From the NCBI GenBank assembly GCA_021770095.1, contig JAETRQ010000005.1:62001-126000 (forward strand): a stretch of 64,000 nucleotides of DNA. The letters run 5' to 3'. The notes below the pieces were generated by a model. The model had not been told where the DNA came from, searched no databases, and saw only the letters and a program-made list of their open reading frames with translations. The stretch's first letter is position 1. Each line of letters begins with the position of its first letter. Origin of the DNA: Eubacteriaceae bacterium (GTDB lineage: Bacteria; Bacillota; Clostridia; Oscillospirales; Acutalibacteraceae). Position numbers and translations under genes: made by a program. This document shows positions 56,132 to 64,000 of the stretch, piece by piece.

Positions 56132-58186
56132 ATGGAAGTTAAGAATAAATTAAGCGTAAAAAATACACATAAAACGATCATAAAAGAATCATTAAAAAGA
56201 CTGATATGGTTTTTACTTTCATTTATACTCAGTTTTTCAACTGTAGTCGGTGGCAGTTGTCCGTTTGCAATTTCGCTGATATGTGTTTCAAACAAAAAGA
56301 ATTTTTTATTTTCTGCTGTTGGTGCAGGGATTGGCTATATGATTTTCTGTGACGGGAATGATGCAATAAGATATTTTACTGCGGTTATTATTTCTGCTCT
56401 TGGGACTTTGGCGGTCAATATTTTCAATTCAAAAAAAGAAATATATATTCCTATGCTTGTTTCCTTTCTTTCGGTTTTTGCCACAGGATTTGTTATAAAT
56501 TTCCGAACAGGTGCAGTTATCGGTGCATATGCACTTGTTTTTGGTGAAAGTGTGTTGGCTCTGGGCACAACATTTTTCTTTTTCAGAGCGGTTAATTGCA
56601 ATTATAAGCGCTTGAAATTCAAGGCACTGCCGATAACAGATACCACATGCCTGATGGTATCCTTGGCGGTGCTGATGTCGAGTTTATCCTTTATTCAGAT
56701 AAAAGGGGTTTCAATTGCTCGTATTATTGCAGTACTTATTATTCTTACCGCAGTCAGATTTGGTTCACCCAAATGGAGTTTGATAATCTCACTTTGTCTT
56801 GGGTTTGCATTGGGTATCAGTGGGGAAAACAGTATGTTCCTTTTGGGTGCCTATGCTTTTTCTGCACTGGTTGCAGGACTTTTTACTTCTATGTCAAGTT
56901 TTGGGGTATCCATAAGTTTTATTTTGTCAATGATATTTTTCAGTATTGCAGCAGATTTAGGTTCTTTTTCTGTATGCAGTGTAATTGAAAGCGGAATTGC
57001 AGGTATAATTCTTGTTCTGTTTCCCAATATTGTAAGAGAGAAGATTTCAGATTTTTTTGAAAGCGGTGCTGATATTGCTCCCGATGGAAGTTTGAGGCAG
57101 AGTCTTGTGGTAAGACTTCGTTTTGCATCTTCTGCATTGGCACAGGTGAGTGAAAGTGTGCGTGATGTCAGAGAAAAAATCAATGAAATCGGTGATGTTG
57201 AACCGATGGAAAGTGAACTGAGAATGGTGGCGTCAGATCAGTTCTTTTCTATTTCCGATATGCTCAGCGATTTGGCGTTTGAATTCAATGATACTGAGAT
57301 ATTCGATTTTAAATCAGCAGGAAAAATCAGGCGGATGCTTGGTGAGTATGATATTTATCCCGAAAACATCTCTGTCATTATAGATAAGTTTGACAGGATG
57401 AGAGTTGAAATTTTAGCATCATCAAAAACAAAAGGAATGGATAGTCCGAGGATAAAAAATGAAATAGCAAAAATTTGCAAAAGAGATTTTGAAAAAAGCC
57501 GAACAAATTATTCAGGCGGAAATTTGCTCCTGACTATTATTGAAAGGCCGAATTTTAAAATGAGTTTCGGTTTTGCCCAATATTGTGCCGAAGGTTCACT
57601 TTGCGGCGATACAATAAAAACAATTAATGATTCAAAAGGGCATATGGTCTTTATCATCAGTGATGGTATGGGTAAAGGCAGCCGCGCAGCACTGGACGGT
57701 GCGATGGGAGCAGGACTTTTGTCAAAACTTCTGTCAGCAGGATTTGGATTTGATTCATCGCTCAAAGTGGTTAACAGTGCCTTGCTTGTTAAAAGCAGTG
57801 ATGAAAGCCTTGCTACACTTGACTGTGCCTGCGTGGATTTATTTACGGGCAAGTGTGAATTTTACAAAGCAGGTGCACCAAGGTCTTATATTGTAAAAAA
57901 TAATTCTCTTTCTAAATGTGAATTATCATCTATGCCGGCCGGTATACTAAGAGAAATTGAATTTGCAAAGCGGACCACAGTACTGAATGTTGGTGATGAA
58001 ATCATTATGATGAGTGATGGTATAACAGATATAGGTGAAGAACTGCTTGATGAATTTATATGTAATGATGACAGTGACGGACCGAATGAAAGAGCAAAAG
58101 ATATACTCGATTTTGCATTGAAGCACAGTGATGAAAGGCACAGGGATGATATGTCTGTAATTGTGGCAAAACTTATGAAAGGATGA
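56132..58186 (+). CDS. spoIIE: Stage II sporulation protein E (SpoIIE, PP2C phosphatase)
   Basis: 684 aa from ATG 56132 with AGGGAAGTG upstream; ATG 56108 overlaps a TATAAT box and is unlikely. About ten N-terminal TM helices (to ~290), a central regulatory helix region, and a C-terminal PP2C domain (VFIISDGMGKGSRAALDGAM, IIMMSDGITDIGEE, RHRDDMSVIVAKL) with metal Asp residues intact. In spore formers it dephosphorylates SpoIIAA to release sigma-F in the forespore. Shorter than the ~820-aa Bacillus protein. Evidence that the host sporulates or descends from sporulators. Confidence 0.93.
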   Translation: MEVKNKLSVKNTHKTIIKESLKRLIWFLLSFILSFSTVVGGSCPFAISLICVSNKKNFLFSAVGAGIGYMIFCDGNDAIRYFTAVIISALGTLAVNIFNSKKEIYIPMLVSFLSVFATGFVINFRTGAVIGAYALVFGESVLALGTTFFFFRAVNCNYKRLKFKALPITDTTCLMVSLAVLMSSLSFIQIKGVSIARIIAVLIILTAVRFGSPKWSLIISLCLGFALGISGENSMFLLGAYAFSALVAGLFTSMSSFGVSISFILSMIFFSIAADLGSFSVCSVIESGIAGIILVLFPNIVREKISDFFESGADIAPDGSLRQSLVVRLRFASSALAQVSESVRDVREKINEIGDVEPMESELRMVASDQFFSISDMLSDLAFEFNDTEIFDFKSAGKIRRMLGEYDIYPENISVIIDKFDRMRVEILASSKTKGMDSPRIKNEIAKICKRDFEKSRTNYSGGNLLLTIIERPNFKMSFGFAQYCAEGSLCGDTIKTINDSKGHMVFIISDGMGKGSRAALDGAMGAGLLSKLLSAGFGFDSSLKVVNSALLVKSSDESLATLDCACVDLFTGKCEFYKAGAPRSYIVKNNSLSKCELSSMPAGILREIEFAKRTTVLNVGDEIIMMSDGITDIGEELLDEFICNDDSDGPNERAKDILDFALKHSDERHRDDMSVIVAKLMKG

Positions 58187-58190
58187 TTTT

Positions 58191-59246
58191 TTGAGCACAC
58201 GAACTAAATTTATGATAAAAAAGAAAAAAAAGTTACCACCCGTTTTACCGCCTTTTGAAAAAGATAATTTCCCCAGTTTTATGCGTAAGGAGATATTTGT
58301 TCAAGGAGATTTGATTAACCATTTTTTGAATAAATATATAAAAGCCCAAAAAATAAGATTTAATTTCATTAAAGTAAAGATTGACAGAATTAAAAGAGCA
58401 TATATTATAGGAAATGCGGCGGATTATTGTGTTGCACTGGCAGGAGCCTATAATTTTGAGGTGTTGGCTGATGTTCCCTGCAATGCAGAACTGATAAGTG
58501 AATTCAATTGCTCTAATCCGATACTTGACAAATCAACTCTGGTGATTGTCATCAGTCATAGCCCGAATGATTTGCATACAAAAATTGCACTCGACAGAAT
58601 CCGACACAGCGGATGCAAGGTCATTGGTATATTTGATTTTTGTCCTCCTGATGATTGGACAATCAGTCTTGATTTTGAGAGCAAGTCAAATATATTAACG
58701 GCAAGTACCACGCTTCGCCATGTTGCATTGACCCTGCTTTCTCTTTATTTTGGAAATGAAAATGAAGTGATTACCCCTCTTTATGTTCAGATTGCTGTTC
58801 AAATGCTGCAAAGTCTCGATGAAAGGATAAAAAATATTCTCTCAAACGAATATTTTATCCGACAGAAAGCAATGGAAATGATTGACAGGGATATTTTATT
58901 TTCCGGTGCCAATGTTGATTTTGCTTCATCCGTTTATGGTGCTTATCTTATGAATGGTGTAAATGATAATCATATTCAGATTATTCCTGCCGGAGAACTT
59001 GAAAATTGTTTTATCAAACCCAATCAATATACAGTTGCCTTTTCATCAAATAAAGATTTTTATAATATGCTGAATAAAAATATTCATTTTGATACAATTA
59101 TACTTCCTGCAAGTATTATGGAAGTAGGAGAAAATCGATTTGTTTATCCTGAGTCGATACCACTGCTTAATCCGATTTTGAGCGGTGTTTGTCTGCAATT
59201 GACAGCATATCAGACTGCATTGATTAAGGGAAAGGATATATTATAA
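58191..59246 (+). CDS. SIS-domain protein (GlmS isomerase-like)
   Basis: 351 aa from TTG 58191, 4 nt after spoIIE with GAAAGGATG as SD. Two SIS-type halves, the first with AYIIGNAADYCVALAGAYNFE and TLVIVISHSPNDLH, like the sugar-isomerase half of GlmS, but key catalytic residues are not obvious. Very close linkage to spoIIE suggests cotranscription; role in sporulation is unproven. Confidence 0.62.
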   Translation: MSTRTKFMIKKKKKLPPVLPPFEKDNFPSFMRKEIFVQGDLINHFLNKYIKAQKIRFNFIKVKIDRIKRAYIIGNAADYCVALAGAYNFEVLADVPCNAELISEFNCSNPILDKSTLVIVISHSPNDLHTKIALDRIRHSGCKVIGIFDFCPPDDWTISLDFESKSNILTASTTLRHVALTLLSLYFGNENEVITPLYVQIAVQMLQSLDERIKNILSNEYFIRQKAMEMIDRDILFSGANVDFASSVYGAYLMNGVNDNHIQIIPAGELENCFIKPNQYTVAFSSNKDFYNMLNKNIHFDTIILPASIMEVGENRFVYPESIPLLNPILSGVCLQLTAYQTALIKGKDIL

Positions 59247-59251
59247 GAAAT

Positions 59252-59288
59252 AAAGAGTACAGAAATCTTTGTATTTCTGTACTCTTTT
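59252..59288. terminator. Bidirectional terminator
   Basis: AAAGAGTACAGAAAT / ATTTCTGTACTCTTT with A and T runs; it lies between the convergent SIS and radical SAM genes. Confidence 0.88.
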
Positions 59289-59290
59289 GT

Positions 59291-60703
59291 TTATTGTTTA
59301 TTTAATTCTGCCTTACCTTCTGCTGTGTCACGATAATACTGTGTGAATGGATGGAAACGTTCCTGTTCCTCCCATATTTCTTTTGCTTTCGGTGCCCATA
59401 AGCGAGCATATTCATCGCATTTTGAACAGAGTTCATCAGCAGATTCGGGTGCAGCGAGGTTGGTGGATTTTGCACCGGTTTTTTTAACAATCTCTCTCAA
59501 TGCCTGCGGATTTTCCAACATCGGGCAAGGTCTGAGCATATTGTCATTAAACGGCTGTCCTTTATAATAGTTGCGGAACAAAGGTGCTTTAAGACATTCC
59601 AGTATACTCTTTTCTCTGATATTGGAATCCGAGTAGTGGATGAACACACATGGTTCAACATCGCCCTCGGAATTGATGTGGAAGTAGTTTCTTCCGCCGG
59701 CAATACATCCGCCTACAAATTCTGCATCATTCTGGAAGTCAACAGTGAAAACCGGTTTTCCTGTTTTACTATTTCTTTTTGCACGAATTTCGCGGTAAAC
59801 ATGTTCTCTCTGTTCCGGAGTGAGCAGCAGACTTTTGTCTGCACCGCTGCCAACAGGCATATAGTGGAAATACCACATATATCTTACGCCGTTTTCAATC
59901 ATCAGATCATAAAATTCATCAGAAGTAACGGCTTCATAGTTTTGGCTGGTATAACAGATGGATGTGCCAAAAAGACATTTGTGCTTTTTCAGCATCCGCA
60001 TTGCGTTGAAGGTTGTTTGATATGCACCTTCGCCGCGGCGTGAATCGTTTGTATCTTCATTGCCTTCAATAGACAGAGCAAGTGCAAGATTGCCGCAGTT
60101 TTTCATATCTTCACAGAATTTGTCATCAACAAGAGTTCCGTTTGTGTATGCAAGGAAAATGCAGTCAGGAAACTCTTTTGCAATAGTGAGAATATCTTTT
60201 TTTCTTATCAACGGTTCTCCGCCTGTGTACATAAAGAAGTGTGTACCGAGTTCTCTGCTCTGGCTGATAATGCTCCTCATTTCATCAAGAGTAAGGTTTG
60301 AATTGTGTCCATACTCGGCAGACCAACATCCTTTGCATTTCATATTGCAGGCAGAAGTAGGGTCGAGCAAAACAACCCAAGGGATATTGCAGTGCTCAAT
60401 CTCTCTTCTTTTTCTGATGGTGGATGTACCGATAAGACCTAAGTCAATACCGAATGTAAGTACGGCTTTCCTTAAAAAGTCGTGGTCAACTTCATCAATC
60501 CCTCTGAACAGAAACTGATTCCATACATTACTTTCATCAGAAATGATTTCAATCGGCTTGGTAAATGTGCTTTCAGGATACATTTTACCTGCAAAAGTTT
60601 TACCCAATTTTATTAATTTGAGCATATTTTTTTGCGGATCTTTATAAATGTATTTGAACAATCTGTCACCGATTTTGTGTAGCATTTTGCTTTTTAATTG
60701 CAT
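59291..60703 (-). CDS. Radical SAM/SPASM-type enzyme
   Basis: 470 aa. The CxxxCxxC cluster motif is CNMKCKGC, with GGEPL and the following TNGTLVDD strand. A Cys-rich C-terminal region (CIAGGRNYFHI, VEPCVFIHY, CPMLENP, LCSKCDEYA) suggests an auxiliary cluster. It lies 3' of argS on the same strand with SD GAAAGGG. Substrate unknown; no peptide precursor gene is visible beside it. Confidence 0.85.
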   Translation of the reverse strand: MQLKSKMLHKIGDRLFKYIYKDPQKNMLKLIKLGKTFAGKMYPESTFTKPIEIISDESNVWNQFLFRGIDEVDHDFLRKAVLTFGIDLGLIGTSTIRKRREIEHCNIPWVVLLDPTSACNMKCKGCWSAEYGHNSNLTLDEMRSIISQSRELGTHFFMYTGGEPLIRKKDILTIAKEFPDCIFLAYTNGTLVDDKFCEDMKNCGNLALALSIEGNEDTNDSRRGEGAYQTTFNAMRMLKKHKCLFGTSICYTSQNYEAVTSDEFYDLMIENGVRYMWYFHYMPVGSGADKSLLLTPEQREHVYREIRAKRNSKTGKPVFTVDFQNDAEFVGGCIAGGRNYFHINSEGDVEPCVFIHYSDSNIREKSILECLKAPLFRNYYKGQPFNDNMLRPCPMLENPQALREIVKKTGAKSTNLAAPESADELCSKCDEYARLWAPKAKEIWEEQERFHPFTQYYRDTAEGKAELNKQ

Positions 60704-60716
60704 ATTTTACCCTTTC

Positions 60717-62405
60717 TCACATTACTTCCGGAGTAGTGATTTTAAGCATAGTCAAAATATTTTTAATCGTATCTTTAACTGCAGTACAAAGATAAAGTCT
60801 TGCCTGCATAAGTCCTTCATCATCAATCATAACTCGCTGAGCATTGTAAAATTTGTGGAACAAAGTCGCCAGTTCAATAACATAATGCGTAATTTTTGCA
60901 GGGTCATAAGATTTTGCTGCGTTGACAATTTCACCTGTTAAGGATGATAAATGACGGATTAAATCTTTTTCTTCCTGACTGTTGAGCAAAAGAATTTCTT
61001 CATCTGTCGGAGTTCTCATCTCAACACCTTGCTCGGCAGCCTTTTTTAAAATTGAGCAGATACGAGCATGCGCATACTGGACATAATATACAGGATTGTC
61101 ACTTGACTGTTTTGCTGCAAGTTCCAAATCAAAATCAAAGTGAGAATTTGGTTCACGTAAATTGAAGAAAAATCTTGCTGCATCAAGCGGAATTTCATCA
61201 ATCAGAGTGTTGAGTGTGATTGCTTTGCCTGAGCGTTTTGAAAGTTTGATTGTTTCTCCGCCTCTTACCAGTCTTACCATCTGCATAATAACAGCATCTA
61301 ATCTGGATGCGTCAATTCCCATTGCAGTAAGGGCTGCTTTCATTCTTGGTACATATCCGTGATGATCTGCACCGAGAACATCAATGGCTTTGTCATATCC
61401 TCTGGTTACAAGTTTATTATAATGATATGCAATGTCAGGTACAATATATGTTGGCAATCCATTTGCACGGATAAGCACAATGTCTTTATCATTACCAAAT
61501 TCTGACGCTTTAAACCAAAGTGCACCGTCTTCTTCGTATGTTACGCCTTTTTCTTTAAGTGTTTCAATAACTTTGTCAACAGAACCGTCGTTATGGAGTG
61601 TTGATTCTCTGAACCATTTGTCATAAGTGATTCTGTATCGGCCCAAATCGTGTTCAAGTCCTGCAATATTTTTGGGCAGTGCGTAGGCAACCAGAGCATT
61701 TCTTCTTTCTTCAGATGAAACATCAACATATTTATCATCAAATTCTTTGATAAAGTTCTCTGCATGTTCGGTAATATCAGCGCCCTGATATGCATCTTCA
61801 GGCATTTCAATATCATCTTTAAAATGCTGAAGATACCTCACCTCAAGTGATGTTGCAAACTTTTCAATCTGATTACCGGCGTCGTTAACATAGAATTCAC
61901 GGCTGACATCATATCCTGCCCAGTCAAGCACGGATGCAAGACAGTCTCCGATTGCACCGCCTCTTGCATTACCGATGTGCATTGGTCCTGTCGGATTGGC
62001 TGATACAAATTCAACAAGGATTTTTTTACCGCTGCCATAGTCTGATTTGCCATAGTCTTCACCGCAGGCAAAAACATCTCTGAGTATTTCGCTGTAAAAT
62101 TTCTGTGATAAAAAGAAATTTAAAAATCCTGCTCCTGCAATCTCAACTCTGTCAAAAAGCGTGTTGCTCAAATCAATGTTTTTCACAATGCTTTCTGCAA
62201 TGAGACGCGGTGCTTTTTTGAACACTCTCGCACCTGCCATTGCAACATTTGATGAATAATCGCCGTTTGCTTTATTTGCAGGGATTTCAACAATGAAATC
62301 GGGTATTTCTTCATTTGGAAGGTCACCGTTTTTTATGGCTTGTTCTATTGCCGATGTGATTATATTTCTTAAAATTTTTTCAGTTTCCTTTACTATTTTA
62401 GACAT
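60717..62405 (-). CDS. argS: Arginyl-tRNA synthetase
   Basis: 562 aa. Class I signature in FVSANPTGPMHIGNARGGAIG, KMSKS-like KLSKRSG, and the C-terminal anticodon-binding DALR domain. Normal length. Coupled to the DUF1934 gene upstream (20-nt gap), a common argS pairing in Firmicutes. Confidence 0.97.
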   Translation of the reverse strand: MSKIVKETEKILRNIITSAIEQAIKNGDLPNEEIPDFIVEIPANKANGDYSSNVAMAGARVFKKAPRLIAESIVKNIDLSNTLFDRVEIAGAGFLNFFLSQKFYSEILRDVFACGEDYGKSDYGSGKKILVEFVSANPTGPMHIGNARGGAIGDCLASVLDWAGYDVSREFYVNDAGNQIEKFATSLEVRYLQHFKDDIEMPEDAYQGADITEHAENFIKEFDDKYVDVSSEERRNALVAYALPKNIAGLEHDLGRYRITYDKWFRESTLHNDGSVDKVIETLKEKGVTYEEDGALWFKASEFGNDKDIVLIRANGLPTYIVPDIAYHYNKLVTRGYDKAIDVLGADHHGYVPRMKAALTAMGIDASRLDAVIMQMVRLVRGGETIKLSKRSGKAITLNTLIDEIPLDAARFFFNLREPNSHFDFDLELAAKQSSDNPVYYVQYAHARICSILKKAAEQGVEMRTPTDEEILLLNSQEEKDLIRHLSSLTGEIVNAAKSYDPAKITHYVIELATLFHKFYNAQRVMIDDEGLMQARLYLCTAVKDTIKNILTMLKITTPEVM

Positions 62406-62425
62406 TTATTATTACTCCTGAACAA

Positions 62426-62848
62426 TTAATTTTTTCTGAAAGTCATAATTACCTCGTTTTTTGAGGCCAATGCACCATTTATGTCAATATCATATGTGAA
62501 CAGGAACTTGCCTTTGTTTCCGTCATATTCACTATCAACAGTATGACCGGATATTCCCATTAATATATCACCGAACTGTGTGCCGTAATTGCATAAGTTT
62601 CTTCTTGATTTTTCAATTACTAAACAAGAATCATTTGCACCGGAACGTGTCATAACAACAGATTTTTCATCTTTACTGATTTTTACGCTCACGCTGACAG
62701 GCGGTTCGGGTGGCTCTTGTTCTTCTTTATAATTTATTATGTAAGCATCCTTTTTTTCTTCAAAAGAGCCGATTGTGGTTAACTCCAGTTTGTCTTTTTG
62801 ATTGTCAATTCGCTGTGAGCCTGTTATTTTTAATAATATTTTATCCAT
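62426..62848 (-). CDS. DUF1934 beta-barrel protein (YwiB-like)
   Basis: 140 aa. LLKITGSQRIDNQKDKLEL at the start and the beta-barrel pattern (SLVIEKSRRNLCNYGTQFGD-like, YDIDINGALASKNEV) match DUF1934. Located between murI and argS as in other Firmicutes. Function unknown. Confidence 0.82.
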   Translation of the reverse strand: MDKILLKITGSQRIDNQKDKLELTTIGSFEEKKDAYIINYKEEQEPPEPPVSVSVKISKDEKSVVMTRSGANDSCLVIEKSRRNLCNYGTQFGDILMGISGHTVDSEYDGNKGKFLFTYDIDINGALASKNEVIMTFRKN

Positions 62849-62857
62849 TATTTTTCC

Positions 62858-63664
62858 TTATTTTATATCTACAAATTTTGCTTTGTCTGAAATATCGGTT
62901 CCAAGAAGAGTATTTGCAATGTTTGAAAAATTCTGTGTTCGGTCCGATACATAATAAACAGCATCACCCTTGTGTGCAGCATCGTTTGAAATATCTTGAC
63001 TGAGCAGTATTTCCTTTGCTTTCATACCTGCTTCATACCCTGTGTCAATAAGTGTGATTTCTTCACCGATTACCTGTGAAATAATAGGTGCAAGGTGAGG
63101 GAAATGTGTGCATCCGAGTATTATTGTATCAACACCTTTTTGCATAAGCGGTTCAAGGTATCTTTTAATAATCTCTTTTGCGATATAATTATCACTGTCA
63201 ATCCAGTTATTTTCAACCAAAGACACAAGCAGCGGGCATGATACACCGCAGACATCAATATCCTTGTTGAACTTTGCAATTTCTTCTATGTATGAACCGC
63301 TGTTTATCGTTGCAGATGTGCCCATAACGCCTATCTTATTGTTCTTTGTTGCTTTTACAGCAGCGGCGGATGCAGGTTTAACCACTTCGACGAATGGAAC
63401 TTTCACATGAGATATAGCGTTTTTTGCAACTGAGGATACTGTGCCGCACGCAGCCATGATTAACTTGCAGTCAAATTTTTCTAAAAATTCAATATCCTCT
63501 TTTGCATATTGTTCAATTGTTTTTTCACTTCTTGTTCCGTAAGGTGCTCTTCCTGAATCACCAAAATAAATGACATCTTCATTCGGTAAATGTGCCAATA
63601 CCGTTTTTACCGCTGACAGTCCGCCGAGTCCTGAGTCAAAAATACCAATCGGTCTTTTATCCAT
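62858..63664 (-). CDS. murI: Glutamate racemase
   Basis: Makes D-glutamate for peptidoglycan. 268 aa with GIFDSGLGGLSAV, first catalytic Cys in AACGTVSSVA and second in ILGCTHFPHL. Its ATG overlaps the ddl stop (TGATG), so the two wall genes are coupled. Confidence 0.96.
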   Translation of the reverse strand: MDKRPIGIFDSGLGGLSAVKTVLAHLPNEDVIYFGDSGRAPYGTRSEKTIEQYAKEDIEFLEKFDCKLIMAACGTVSSVAKNAISHVKVPFVEVVKPASAAAVKATKNNKIGVMGTSATINSGSYIEEIAKFNKDIDVCGVSCPLLVSLVENNWIDSDNYIAKEIIKRYLEPLMQKGVDTIILGCTHFPHLAPIISQVIGEEITLIDTGYEAGMKAKEILLSQDISNDAAHKGDAVYYVSDRTQNFSNIANTLLGTDISDKAKFVDIK

Positions 63665-64000
63665 CAGATTTTGCCACCCCTTTCAAGAGCGTGGTTGATG
63701 AGTCGTTCAATAAGTTCTTTATAAGGAACGCCAACTGCCTCAAACAATTTTTGATACATACTGATTGAGGTTTGACCCGGTATTGTGTTAATTTCGTTGA
63801 GCAGGACTCTTTCATCATCTGTTGTAACAAAAAAGTCCACTCTTGCCATGCCTTCGCAGCCAAGTGCCTTATATGCTCTGAGGGCCTGAACTTTTACCTC
63901 TTCTCGCTTATTCTCGCTTATATTTGCAGGAATATGAAGTTGTGACTGCGGATTGTTATATTTTGCATCATAATCATAGAAATCAGCCGCAGCAACAATT
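63664..64000 (-). CDS. ddl: D-alanine--D-alanine ligase, C-terminal part (cut by window edge)
   Basis: 112 codons at the C-terminus: ARVDFFVTTDDERVLLNEIN, then TIPGQTSISMYQKLFEA, the ATP-grasp metal-binding end of Ddl, stop at 63664. The N-terminal ATP-grasp part lies past 64000. Uses D-Ala from Alr; coupled to murI. Confidence 0.93.
   Translation of the reverse strand, partial: IVAAADFYDYDAKYNNPQSQLHIPANISENKREEVKVQALRAYKALGCEGMARVDFFVTTDDERVLLNEINTIPGQTSISMYQKLFEAVGVPYKELIERLINHALERGGKI

Overview
The window is a low-GC, AT-rich chromosome segment from a Gram-positive, endospore-forming anaerobe of the Clostridia, most likely an Oscillospiraceae/Ruminococcus-like gut bacterium. This is an inference from several features: an hrcA-grpE-dnaK-dnaJ heat-shock operon with a CIRCE operator, a SpoIIE phosphatase, FtsEX followed by PcsB/CwlO-type M23 proteins with Thr/Lys-rich linkers, QueH, a cytoplasmic GH95 fucosidase, strong purine-rich ribosome binding sites and frequent TTG/GTG starts. 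No rRNA or species-diagnostic gene is present, so the exact taxon is not fixed.

Layout. 1-12.9 kb is a plus-strand housekeeping block: a CdaR-type regulator, ftsE-ftsX with three tandem coiled-coil/M23 peptidoglycan hydrolases, queH, rarA, nth, a shikimate-kinase-like protein, guaB and a divergent GDPD-like membrane protein. 12.9-18.2 kb holds tRNA-Thr, a MerR/TipAS regulator with a 19-bp-spacer promoter, a 51-aa ORF with its own strong promoter and long leader, an XRE membrane regulator, small hypothetical genes, a P-loop kinase/GNAT pair, and tRNA-Tyr, tRNA-Pro(CGG) and tRNA-Pro(TGG). A 198-bp structured insert between the two tRNA-Pro genes repeats the tRNA-Pro 3' end.

18.2-30.0 kb is an accessory island that starts at the 3' end of tRNA-Pro(TGG) and ends near a 13-bp copy of that tRNA end at 29948. 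It has very AT-rich genes, a likely serine-recombinase remnant fused to a membrane-protein fragment, and four candidate defence modules: an AAA ATPase/TOPRIM pair (OLD/PARIS/AbiL-like), a HEPN-motif protein with a small partner, a 689-aa DUF4297-like nuclease with an internal zinc finger, and an HTH-SRA-HNH protein whose HNH site looks degenerate and which lies between two copies of a ~55-bp terminator repeat. The right edge holds pseudogene debris.

30.0-38.1 kb has alr, then a probable secreted-peptide/ABC system (membrane-anchored protein, DUF2712-like secreted protein, two ABC-2-type permeases, ATPase), a DUF3048/YerB-like protein, and small conserved hypotheticals including a 54-aa ORF whose SD lies in a terminator-like stem. 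38.1-48.9 kb is mostly minus strand: the heat-shock operon, a CHAP protein, an XRE membrane regulator, malic enzyme, a malate/lactate dehydrogenase, glycerol kinase and acyl carrier protein. 49.0-64.0 kb has aroE-aroK, an ABC-2 polysaccharide permease, GH95 fucosidase, an acyl-CoA ligase, a membrane protein, spoIIE, a SIS-domain protein, a radical SAM/SPASM enzyme, and an argS-DUF1934-murI-ddl cluster cut by the window edge.

Functional themes: envelope growth and turnover (FtsEX/M23, Alr, MurI, Ddl, polysaccharide permease, CHAP), the shikimate pathway (AroE/AroK plus a divergent SK paralog), stress and sporulation (heat shock, SpoIIE), and an accessory defence island. The best candidates for undescribed biology are in 18-30 kb, with secondary candidates in the DUF2712/ABC cluster and the small ORFs at 14.3 and 37.1 kb.
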